Positions 57,198 through 64,000 of a stretch of 64,000 bases of DNA are shown in pieces. Position 1 is the first letter of the stretch. Every line of letters begins with the position of its first letter. Origin of the DNA: Venatoribacter pacificus (lineage in GTDB: Bacteria > Pseudomonadota > Gammaproteobacteria > Pseudomonadales > Oceanobacteraceae). Both the position numbers and the translations under genes were made by a program. The DNA is taken from positions 248,001 through 312,000 of the forward strand of contig NZ_JAOANI010000015.1 of assembly GCF_025318105.1 (NCBI RefSeq), in the 5' to 3' direction. A model generated the notes under the pieces. That model did not search any database and had not been told where the DNA came from. It was given only the letters and a program-made list of their open reading frames with translations.

Positions 57198-58961
57198 ATG
57201 CGCCCGCTCGCCCTGAAGACACTGCTGACGTCCCTGCTGTTTGCCCTGCTGCCTGCCCTGCTACTCAGCGGCTGCAGCACCCCACAGAACACTGCCGGTG
57301 CCGAACACAGCAAGCAGATCACTGCTGGCAGCAGCCAGAATACCGCTCCCGGCCAGGCCGCTATTGCCAGTGCCCACCCGCTGGCCACTGCCGCCGGTAT
57401 GGCGGTACTGGAGCAGGGCGGCAACGCCTTTGATGCCGCCATTGCCGTGGCCGCCAGCCTGGGCGTCGTGGAGCCCTACAGCGCCGGTATCGGAGGTGGC
57501 GGCTTCTGGCTGCTGTACGACGCCCGTGCCGCGCAGTACCGCTTTATCGACGCCCGTGAGACCGCTCCTGCCGCCGCCCACCGCGATTACTATCTGAATG
57601 CCGACGGCAGCGTAAACCGCGATAAAGCAGTCAACGGTGCGACCGCAGCAGCCATTCCCGGCCAGGCCGCCGCCTTTGCCTATATCAGCGAACACTATGG
57701 CGAGCTGTCCTTAAAGAAAACGCTGCGTGCAGCCATCCAACAGGCCCGCGACGGCTTCGCAGTGGATGAGCACTACCGCATGCTGATGGGCTACCGCCTG
57801 CAGGCGGTGCGCCGCTATGAGGAAAGTGCCCGCCTGTTTCTCGATGACAACGACATTCCGGCCGCAGACTTTGAACTGCAGCAACCCGAACTGGCACAGA
57901 CACTGGAAGCGCTGGCCAATGATGGCTTCGATGGTTTTTATAAAGGCCCGGTTGCGCAGCGTCTGCTTTCAGCAGTGAACAGCAACGGCGGCGAGTGGAC
58001 AGCCGCAGACCTGGCCAATTACCGCGTGGTCGAACGCGAGCCCGTACACGTGCGTTACGGCGCACTGGAAGTGATCAGCGCACCGCCGCCATCCTCCGGT
58101 GGTATCGCCATTGTGCAGATGCTGAATATGCTCAGTCATTTCAGCTGGCAGACCATGACGCCGGTCGATCAGACCCACCTGTTAACCGAAGTGATGCGCC
58201 GCGCCTACCGTGACCGCGCCGAGTTTCTTGGCGACCCGGATTTTGTCGACGTACCGGTATCCGAGCTGTTATCCGAAGCACGGGCGCAACACTGGGCCGA
58301 AAGTATCGATCCGGTGCAGGCTACGCCAAGCCTTGATCTGGCCGGGCCAAAAAACCTGCACGAAGGCTTCCACACCACCCATCTGTCGGTGCTGGATAAA
58401 GACGGCAATATGGTCTCGGCCACGCTGAGTATTAACCTGCCCTTCGGCTCCGCCTTTACCGCCGCCGGTACCGGGATTGTGCTGAATAACGAGATGGATG
58501 ACTTCTCCGCCAAACCGAGCGCACCCAACGCCTATGGTCTGACCGGCAACGAAGCCAATGCCATCGCCGCCGGTAAGCGACCGCTGTCGAGCATGACTCC
58601 GACCATTATCAACAGTCCGCAGCAAACCGCGATTATCGGCACCCCCGGCGGCAGCCGTATTATCAGCATGGTGCTGCTGGGCACGCTGGAACATCTGCAG
58701 GGCAAGCCGGTGAGCGACTGGGTCCGCCGCCCGCGTTTTCATCATCAGTATCTGCCGGATGTCCTGCAACACGAACCCGGTGCTTTCAGCCCGCAGCAGG
58801 AGGTTGCCCTGACCCGTATGGGACACCGCCTGCAGACCGCAGGACGCCAGTACGGCAATATGCAGGCGATCCTCTGGGATAAGCGCAAACAGCAGGTAAC
58901 GGCCGCCTCCGACCCGCGTGGTATCGGCAGCGCTGTCGTGAATCCGGAACATAAGCCATGA
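57198..58961 (+). CDS. ggt: Gamma-glutamyltransferase, lipoprotein
   Basis: A 587-residue periplasmic enzyme that cleaves glutathione and transfers the gamma-glutamyl group. The N-terminus is a lipoprotein signal (LLFALLPALLLSGC). The catalytic Thr after self-cleavage is Thr393 in FHTTHLSVLDKDGNMVSATLSIN; other blocks are GGNAFDAAIAVAASLGVVEPYSAGIGGGGF, PPPSSGGIAIVQML and SSMTPTI ... IIGTPGGSRI. Initiation uses the Shine-Dalgarno embedded in the upstream terminator hairpin. It precedes the ElyC-like gene by 19 bp. Confidence 0.95.
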   Translation: MRPLALKTLLTSLLFALLPALLLSGCSTPQNTAGAEHSKQITAGSSQNTAPGQAAIASAHPLATAAGMAVLEQGGNAFDAAIAVAASLGVVEPYSAGIGGGGFWLLYDARAAQYRFIDARETAPAAAHRDYYLNADGSVNRDKAVNGATAAAIPGQAAAFAYISEHYGELSLKKTLRAAIQQARDGFAVDEHYRMLMGYRLQAVRRYEESARLFLDDNDIPAADFELQQPELAQTLEALANDGFDGFYKGPVAQRLLSAVNSNGGEWTAADLANYRVVEREPVHVRYGALEVISAPPPSSGGIAIVQMLNMLSHFSWQTMTPVDQTHLLTEVMRRAYRDRAEFLGDPDFVDVPVSELLSEARAQHWAESIDPVQATPSLDLAGPKNLHEGFHTTHLSVLDKDGNMVSATLSINLPFGSAFTAAGTGIVLNNEMDDFSAKPSAPNAYGLTGNEANAIAAGKRPLSSMTPTIINSPQQTAIIGTPGGSRIISMVLLGTLEHLQGKPVSDWVRRPRFHHQYLPDVLQHEPGAFSPQQEVALTRMGHRLQTAGRQYGNMQAILWDKRKQQVTAASDPRGIGSAVVNPEHKP

Positions 58962-58980
58962 AGAAGGTTGCTCAGGCACA

Positions 58981-59718
58981 ATGATCGCGTTCACCCTGAA
59001 GAAAATCATCGGCATGTTGCTGATGCCCATTTCCCTGACGCTGATGGCGCTGCTGGCGGGGCTGTTACTGCTTAAGCACCGTCCGGCGCTGGGCAAAGGG
59101 CTGATCAGCGTCGCCGCGTTGTGGCTTGCCCTGACCAGCTGGCATCCTTTTGCAGATCGCTGGCTGGCACCGTTTGAAGATAACTTCCCTGCCTTCGATC
59201 TCAAGCAACCGGTCAGCATTGTCGTGGTACTGGGCGGATGCCATGCCAGCGATGAGAGCATGCCACCGGCCGCGCAGCTGTGTTCCAGCTCATTGTTCCG
59301 TCTGATTGAAGGGTTGCGCATTCTGGCTGCTAATCCGCAGGCGCAGCTGTTTGTCTCCGGTTATGCCGGCAACGACAGCCGCCCTCACGCTGAGGTTATG
59401 CGTGACATCGCACTGAGCATGGGGGTCGCTGCAGAACGCATCCACACATTCCCGCAAGCCAGAGATACCGAAGAAGAAGCACAGCTGATGACGCCCCTGC
59501 TGATCGGGCAGAGCTTTGCACTGGTCAGCGAAGCCTCGCACCTGCCGCGGGCGCTGGTGTTTTTTCAGCGTCAGGGACTGCAGCCAATACCTGCGCCAGC
59601 GGTACGTCTGAGTACCGATAACAGCGATTGGCGGATTGAAGCGCGGGCTGCGCTGAAAAGCGAACGTGCCATGTACGAAGGCATTGGCCAGCTCTGGCAG
59701 TGGCTGAAAGGCGCCTGA
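58981..59718 (+). CDS. ElyC/YdcF-family (DUF218) envelope protein
   Basis: A 245-residue membrane protein with two N-terminal helices (GMLLMPISLTLMALLAGLLLL and GLISVAALWLALTSW) and a periplasmic DUF218 domain: VSIVVVLGGCHASDE, LFVSGYAGNDSRPHAEVMRDIALSMGV, FPQARDTEEEAQLM and FALVSEASHLPRALVFFQRQG. ElyC affects peptidoglycan and lipid-carrier recycling in E. coli. Start ATG 58981; an ATG at 58957 overlaps the ggt end. It ends at a strong terminator. Confidence 0.88.
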   Translation: MIAFTLKKIIGMLLMPISLTLMALLAGLLLLKHRPALGKGLISVAALWLALTSWHPFADRWLAPFEDNFPAFDLKQPVSIVVVLGGCHASDESMPPAAQLCSSSLFRLIEGLRILAANPQAQLFVSGYAGNDSRPHAEVMRDIALSMGVAAERIHTFPQARDTEEEAQLMTPLLIGQSFALVSEASHLPRALVFFQRQGLQPIPAPAVRLSTDNSDWRIEARAALKSERAMYEGIGQLWQWLKGA

Positions 59719-59740
59719 CCGGCACAAAAAGCAGAAACAA

Positions 59741-59769
59741 AAACGCCGGGCAGTGCCCGGCGTTTTTTT
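59741..59769. terminator. Bidirectional Rho-independent terminator
   Basis: Stem AAACGCCGGGC/GCCCGGCGTTT with a 3-base loop and A/T runs on both sides, between the convergent ElyC-like and outer-membrane protein genes. Confidence 0.93.
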
Positions 59770-59785
59770 GATCACAACCTGATGA

Positions 59786-60613
59786 TCAGAACAGGTAGCT
59801 GACGTTCAGATCCAGCGTATCGATATCGGCATCATAACCGTCGTCGTTATTTTCCATCGAGTAACTGGTGTAATCCAGACCTACACGCAGCTTGTCACCC
59901 AAGCCTGTGTCCAGACCTACACCCCAGAGGAAATCGTTGCCTGATGTGTCGCCCTTCGAGCCGGTGTTCAGCTTACGCTCGGCCGACCAGTGATGGGCAC
60001 CCAATTTGAACATCAGATCCACATTACCGAAGACTTCACGGCCAAAGCGGCTGACGATCTGATAAGAGGTTGCCGAATCTTTGAATGTACCGGTCGACGC
60101 TTTGATTTCTGTTTCCGCCAGACGCTTAGCCCCCAGCATCACATCAAAGCGGCTCTTATCGGTCAGTTCAAAATGAGTACCCAGATACAAGCCATAAGTG
60201 GCACCGTTACCGGTTTCGCCATCGGTATCCAGCTGCGCAGCACCACCGCTGAGCATAACGAAGTGACGGATACGTTTGCCGTCACCTTCGTTCAGGGAGC
60301 CCACTTCGTTTTCAATCTTGCCACAACCCAGACAGCGCACGAAGGCCGCCTGTAAAGGGGTAACCACCAGCGTTTCCGCTGCCTGATCAGCATTGCCGCC
60401 GAGCAGGGTAAACGGCAGGGTGGCGCCGTAGATCAATGCACCGGCCTGGGATAAGACGAAATACAACGGACGGGCAATCACTGCATCTGCCACCATGGCA
60501 CCAGCGCTTGGGCTTTCTTCAATCCGTTCAGCGCTGGCAAGAGAACTCATGCCCAGCAATGCGGTGGCCACAGCAATATTTACCGAAGTCCGTAAGGTCG
60601 CCATCAGTTGCAT
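59786..60613 (-). CDS. Outer-membrane beta-barrel protein, multidrug/enterobacterial Ail-like size
   Basis: A 275-residue protein with a signal peptide (TSVNIAVATALLGMSSLASA). A helical stretch (AGAMVADAVIARPLYFVLSQAGALIYGATLPFTLLGGN) is followed by a C-terminal barrel with alternating strands: YGLYLGTHFELTDKSRFDVMLGAKRL, SYQIVSRFGREVFGNVDLMFKLGAHHW, LRVGLDYTSYSMENN, ending LNVSYLF with terminal Phe. Two cysteines (CLGCGK) are unusual for a barrel. No named family is recognised. GAGGAAG precedes ATG 60613. Function unknown. Confidence 0.72.
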   Translation of the reverse strand: MQLMATLRTSVNIAVATALLGMSSLASAERIEESPSAGAMVADAVIARPLYFVLSQAGALIYGATLPFTLLGGNADQAAETLVVTPLQAAFVRCLGCGKIENEVGSLNEGDGKRIRHFVMLSGGAAQLDTDGETGNGATYGLYLGTHFELTDKSRFDVMLGAKRLAETEIKASTGTFKDSATSYQIVSRFGREVFGNVDLMFKLGAHHWSAERKLNTGSKGDTSGNDFLWGVGLDTGLGDKLRVGLDYTSYSMENNDDGYDADIDTLDLNVSYLF

Positions 60614-60705
60614 TGTTCTTCCTCTTTTGATGCAGATGCGAATAGGCCTGACTATATCAGCACCTGCACGCCTCGTCACGACTGGAGGCAGGGGCTTTAA
60701 GCGCT

Positions 60706-61515
60706 TCAGCGCTGGCAACCCGGGCAATAAACGGTCGCCCGCTGCCCCTGACGGATTTCTTTCAGCACACTGCTGCACACCTTACATTGTTCACCGCCAC
60801 GGCCGTAAACAAAAAGCTGCTGGGCAAAGTAACCCGGTTTGCCATCACCACCGACAAAATCACGCAGAGTCGTGCCGCCCTGTTCAATCGCCCGCGCCAG
60901 CACCTGTTTGATTTCACTGACCAGACGCTCATAGCGCGCCAGACTGATTTTTCCAGCCGCCGTCGCCGGACGAATACCGGCCAGAAACAGGCTCTCATTG
61001 GCGTAAATATTGCCGACCCCGACCACGACCTTGCCATCCATCACAAAGGTTTTGATCGCCTGACTTTTGCCACGGGAACGGCGGAACAGATACTCAGCGG
61101 TAAAGTCATCCGACAGCGGTTCCGGCCCAAGATGAGTCAGGTGATCGCTGTCCGCACCCGGCTCAACCCATAGCAAAGCACCGAAACGGCGCGGGTCGTG
61201 GTAACGCAGCACTTTGCCGTTACTCAGAAGCCAGTCGATATGATCGTGTTTACCGGCCGGCGCAGAGGGCTCGACCAGACGCAACGAGCCGGACATTCCC
61301 AGGTGCCAGATCGCAGTACCGATATCGGTCTCCACCAGAATGTACTTCGCCCGACGACTCAGTCGACGCACGGTCTGGCCTTGCAGAAGTTTTAATTCAT
61401 CCACCACCGGCCAGCGCAACTGCGGCTGGCGCACCACCACACGCTCAATACGCTGATTCAGCAGCCAGGGTTCAATACCGCGCTTGGTGGTTTCAACTTC
61501 AGGTAGTTCAGGCAT
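60706..61515 (-). CDS. mutM: Formamidopyrimidine-DNA glycosylase
   Basis: A 269-residue base-excision repair enzyme that removes 8-oxoguanine. It begins MPELPEVETTKRGIEP (catalytic Pro and Glu after Met removal), has LVEPSAPAGKHDH with the conserved Lys, the H2TH part GVGNIYANESLFLAGI and a C-terminal zinc finger CKVCSSVLKEIRQGQRATVYCPGC. Length equals E. coli MutM. An upstream frame to 61695 is not used. It follows rpmB-rpmG on the same strand, separated by a terminator. Confidence 0.97.
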   Translation of the reverse strand: MPELPEVETTKRGIEPWLLNQRIERVVVRQPQLRWPVVDELKLLQGQTVRRLSRRAKYILVETDIGTAIWHLGMSGSLRLVEPSAPAGKHDHIDWLLSNGKVLRYHDPRRFGALLWVEPGADSDHLTHLGPEPLSDDFTAEYLFRRSRGKSQAIKTFVMDGKVVVGVGNIYANESLFLAGIRPATAAGKISLARYERLVSEIKQVLARAIEQGGTTLRDFVGGDGKPGYFAQQLFVYGRGGEQCKVCSSVLKEIRQGQRATVYCPGCQR

Positions 61516-61620
61516 AAGGATGTCAGGCGTCAGAAGAAAACCGGGATTATGCCAGAAGAGAGAAAGAAGAGGCGAAGCAAGCACAACCCGCAGGGTGCGC
61601 CGCCATGGATGGCAGCCATA

Positions 61621-61649
61621 AAAAAACCCGGCACAGGCCGGGTTCTTTT
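61621..61649. terminator. Rho-independent terminator after rpmG
   Basis: Stem AACCCGGC/GCCGGGTT with an ACAG loop and A/T runs, 15 bp downstream (minus strand) of rpmG and before mutM. Confidence 0.9.
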
Positions 61650-61663
61650 CAAGCAAAAGAAGC

Positions 61664-61822
61664 TTACTTAATTTTGGCTTCTTTATACATAACATGCTGA
61701 CGGATCACAGGATCAAATTTTTTGATCTCCATTTTCTCTGGCATGGTGCGCTTGTTTTTATCTGTGGTGTAGAAGTGACCGGTACCGGCACTTGACACTA
61801 AACGGATCTTATCGCGTGGCAT
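61664..61822 (-). CDS. rpmG: Ribosomal protein bL33
   Basis: A 52-residue protein (MPRDKIRLVSSAGTGHFYTT ... MYKEAKIK) that matches bL33, including the KFDP-VIRQHV block. It has no CxxC zinc motif, so it is the zinc-free form. It lies 11 bp after rpmB, the standard pair of large-subunit proteins. Confidence 0.97.
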   Translation of the reverse strand: MPRDKIRLVSSAGTGHFYTTDKNKRTMPEKMEIKKFDPVIRQHVMYKEAKIK

Positions 61823-61833
61823 AACAGGTCTCC

Positions 61834-62070
61834 TTAGACTTTTTCACCGCGTGCGCGCAGTTCTGCCAGTACAACATCGATGCCTTTCTTATCGATGATG
61901 CGCATACCCTTGGTAGAAATACGCAGACGCACAAAACGGTTTTCGCTTTCTACCCAGAAACGGTGCTGTTGCAGGTTAGGCAGAAAACGGCGCTTGGTTT
62001 TAATGTTTGAGTGGGAAACGTTATTCCCGGTTACAGGACCTTTACCTGTAACTTGGCAAACCTTAGACAT
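61834..62070 (-). CDS. rpmB: Ribosomal protein bL28
   Basis: A 78-residue protein starting MSKVCQVTGKGPVTGNNVSHSNIKTKRRF with the conserved GNNVSHSNIKTKRR and RLRISTKGMRIIDKKG blocks. Length equals E. coli bL28. It is first in the rpmB-rpmG operon. Confidence 0.98.
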   Translation of the reverse strand: MSKVCQVTGKGPVTGNNVSHSNIKTKRRFLPNLQQHRFWVESENRFVRLRISTKGMRIIDKKGIDVVLAELRARGEKV

Positions 62071-62313
62071 TGATCTCGCCCCGATTTTTAACTGTATCGA
62101 ACAAATTGGAAATTCGTTACCAACCGTGGGCATTCGTCATCAAAATCTTGACTCGTGACGGCCCTGGCTGAAAAGAGTTGCGCTTTATACCAAAACGCCC
62201 TGACCGCCGCAAGCGAAAGCTTATTTTTTATACGAATGACAGGCCAGCGCCAGAACGACTTTTTATCGCTCGGTACCTGGCGGATGCAGAGTGGGCCTGG
62301 CCTGGCATTGTTC

Positions 62314-62994
62314 TTACAGCCAGCCACGCTCCGCAAAGGACACGCAGTGCCCATCACCGACCACCAGGTGATCCAGCACACGCACATCGACCAGCCCTAA
62401 TGCCTGCTGCAGGCGATCGGTCAGTGCGCGGTCAGCGTGACTGGGCTCGGCAATACCGGACGGGTGATTGTGTACCAGAATGACCGCCGCCGCGCCCTGA
62501 GTCAGCGCCAGCTTCACCACCTCACGCGGGTACACCGCTGCGCCATCAATGGTGCCGTGGAACAGCTCATGATATTTCAGCACCCGATGCTGATTATCGA
62601 GCAGCAAGCAGGCGAAGACTTCGTGGTCGCGATCACGCAGTTGCGCCAGTAAATAGCGCCGGGTCAGATCCGGGCTGGTTAAGGCATCGCCGCGCGCCAG
62701 CTGCTCAGCCAGATGCCGCCGCGCCATTTCCAGCACCGCCTGCAGTTGGGCGTATTTGGCACTGCCTAACCCCAGCGGGGTGCAAAAGGTGGTCAGATCG
62801 GCAGTCAGTAACGCACGCAGACTGCCAAATTCCTGCAGCAGCTCACGCGCCAGATCGACCGCGCTCTTGCCTTTAACCCCGGTGCGCAGAAAGATCGCCA
62901 ACAATTCTGCATCCGACAGACTGCCCGCGCCCTGAGCTAACAGTTTTTCCCTTGGCCGCTCCGCGCTTGGCCAGTCACATATCGCCATACCCAC
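62314..62994 (-). CDS. radC: RadC-family JAB1/MPN protein
   Basis: A 226-residue protein. An N-terminal helix-hairpin-helix region (LSDAELLAIFLRTGVKGKSAVDLARELL, LGLGSAKYAQLQAVLEM) is followed by the JAMM domain with VHNHPSGIAEPSHAD (HxHPSG...D metal site) and FHGTIDGAAVYPREVV. Once linked to DNA repair, the family's true role is open. Length and divergent position to coaBC are conserved in gammaproteobacteria. Confidence 0.95.
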   Translation of the reverse strand: MGMAICDWPSAERPREKLLAQGAGSLSDAELLAIFLRTGVKGKSAVDLARELLQEFGSLRALLTADLTTFCTPLGLGSAKYAQLQAVLEMARRHLAEQLARGDALTSPDLTRRYLLAQLRDRDHEVFACLLLDNQHRVLKYHELFHGTIDGAAVYPREVVKLALTQGAAAVILVHNHPSGIAEPSHADRALTDRLQQALGLVDVRVLDHLVVGDGHCVSFAERGWL

Positions 62995-63115
62995 CTCCCT
63001 GCAGGTCTGTGATTCGTTGAGTGATCAGAGCCTGCAGTGGCACTCCGGCCTGTTGCAGACTTGTCATACGCTTCCTTATATACTCCGGTTCATTCTAGTC
63101 AGCGTGAAACCAGCC

Positions 63116-64000
63116 ATGCAACAACTCTGTAATAAGCGTATTTTGCTCGGAATCACCGGGGGCATTGCCGCCTATAAAGCCGCCGAACTGGTACGTATTC
63201 TGAAAAAAGCCGGGGCCGAAGTGCGGGTTGTTATGACCGCTGGCGCCATGGAATTCATTACCCCCCTGACTCTGCAGGCGCTGTCCGGTAATCCGGTGCA
63301 TCACGCCCTGCTTGATCCGGAAGCCGAAGCCGGTATGGGTCATATTGAGCTGGCCAAGTGGGCCGACCTGTTATTGGTTGCCCCGGCGTCTGCTAATTTT
63401 ATCGCCCGCCTGACACAAGGCTCAGGGGATGACCTGCTGACCACCGTCTGCCTGGCCACCGAGGCTCCGATTGCCCTGGCTCCGGCCATGAATCAGGCCA
63501 TGTGGCGTGAGCCGATTACCCAGGCCAATATTGCCCGCCTGATCGACATTAAAGGCAGCAAACTGTATCTGTTTGGTCCGGCCGAAGGCATGCAGGCCTG
63601 CGGCGATGTTGGCCCCGGCCGCATGCTGGAGCCGGAAGAGATTGCCGTGCAAGCGGCCGACTTGTTTGAAACCGGTCTGCTGGCCGGTCTCAACGTCGTT
63701 ATTACCGCCGGGCCGACCCGTGAAGCCATTGACCCGGTGCGTTATATCTCCAACCACAGCTCCGGCAAAATGGGGTATGCCATTGCGGCTGCGGCCCGTG
63801 ATGCCGGTGCCAGAGTGACCCTGATCAGCGGCCCGGTGGTGATTCCTGCCCCAGAGCGCGTTCACTGCCTGCGTGTTGAAAGCGCCCGCGATATGCTCGA
63901 CAGCGCCCTGGCACAACTCGGCCAATGCGATATTTTTATCGCCGCCGCCGCAGTTGCTGACTATCGCCCGATGACCGCTGCCAATCAGAAAATCAAAAAG
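63116..64000 (+). CDS. coaBC: Phosphopantothenoylcysteine decarboxylase / phosphopantothenate-cysteine ligase, 5' part
   Basis: The frame runs from ATG 63116 to the window edge without a stop (295 codons), so the C-terminal part is missing. The CoaC half has the FMN-enzyme start KRILLGITGGIAAYKAAELVRIL, GHIELAKWADLLLVAPASANFIARL with the active His, PAMNQAMW, and MQACGDVGPGRM with the catalytic Cys. The CoaB half begins NVVITAGPTREAIDPVRYISNHSSGKMGYAIA. It catalyses two consecutive steps of coenzyme A synthesis; coaD is also in this window. Confidence 0.96.
   Translation, partial: MQQLCNKRILLGITGGIAAYKAAELVRILKKAGAEVRVVMTAGAMEFITPLTLQALSGNPVHHALLDPEAEAGMGHIELAKWADLLLVAPASANFIARLTQGSGDDLLTTVCLATEAPIALAPAMNQAMWREPITQANIARLIDIKGSKLYLFGPAEGMQACGDVGPGRMLEPEEIAVQAADLFETGLLAGLNVVITAGPTREAIDPVRYISNHSSGKMGYAIAAAARDAGARVTLISGPVVIPAPERVHCLRVESARDMLDSALAQLGQCDIFIAAAAVADYRPMTAANQKIKK

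Overview
The window is chromosomal DNA of a Gram-negative gammaproteobacterium, most likely a marine member of the Oceanospirillales (Thalassolituus/Oceanobacter-like). This rests on gammaproteobacterial core gene blocks (ilvA/rpiA, trxA-rho, rsmD/ftsYEX-rpoH, coaD-ferredoxin, rpmB-rpmG, radC/coaBC), several outer-membrane beta-barrels and lipoproteins, and a lipid/alcohol-oriented accessory gene set. The lineage is an inference from gene content and order, not from a marker phylogeny. No rRNA, tRNA, CRISPR array, prophage or intact insertion sequence was seen.

Layout. 1-10155: a partial DUF481 barrel, a Spy/CpxP-like protein, SmrA-like and DJ-1/PfpI proteins, an RHH regulator, a solute-binding protein, PlsC, divergent ilvA/rpiA, and a large YdbH-like envelope protein. 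10652-19386: a tight six-gene operon of GNAT-like transferase, GH3 acyl-adenylating enzyme, tandem-GNAT protein, HxxxDG acyltransferase, RND adaptor and RND pump. It looks like an undescribed pathway that makes and exports a small amide or ester. 19424-24900: a patchwork of small genes and repeats, with an integron attC-like site, a cluster of GTAG-type REP palindromes, short tandem repeats, a more A/T-rich methyltransferase and a lipoprotein gene.

24938-31012: a hot-dog thioesterase, a ferritin-like hydrolase and an alpha/beta hydrolase, then hemB and ppk1. 39667 down to 31112 (minus strand): a second tightly coupled operon of ThiF/E1-like adenylating protein, acyl-CoA dehydrogenase, MMPL/RND transporter, a soluble protein resembling the transporter's periplasmic porter domains, a LolA-like protein and a DUF1302-like outer-membrane barrel. 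It reads as a route from acyl activation to delivery at the outer membrane. 40060-51532: a PAS protein, ppx, trxA, rho, rpoH, ftsX-ftsE, a 269-bp MITE-like element that splits ftsE from ftsY, ftsY, an unknown protein, rsmD and a secreted unknown protein.

51627-56187: a TetR regulator divergent from an aldehyde dehydrogenase / Tat-lipoprotein / GMC alcohol oxidase module. A perfect inverted repeat lies between the -35 and -10 of the module promoter. 56344-64000: coaD, ferredoxin, ggt, an ElyC-like protein, an outer-membrane protein, mutM, rpmG, rpmB, radC and the start of coaBC, which runs off the window.

The best candidates for undescribed biology are the two assembly-and-export operons (10652-19386 and 31112-39667), in particular the stand-alone porter-domain protein at 33126-34106.
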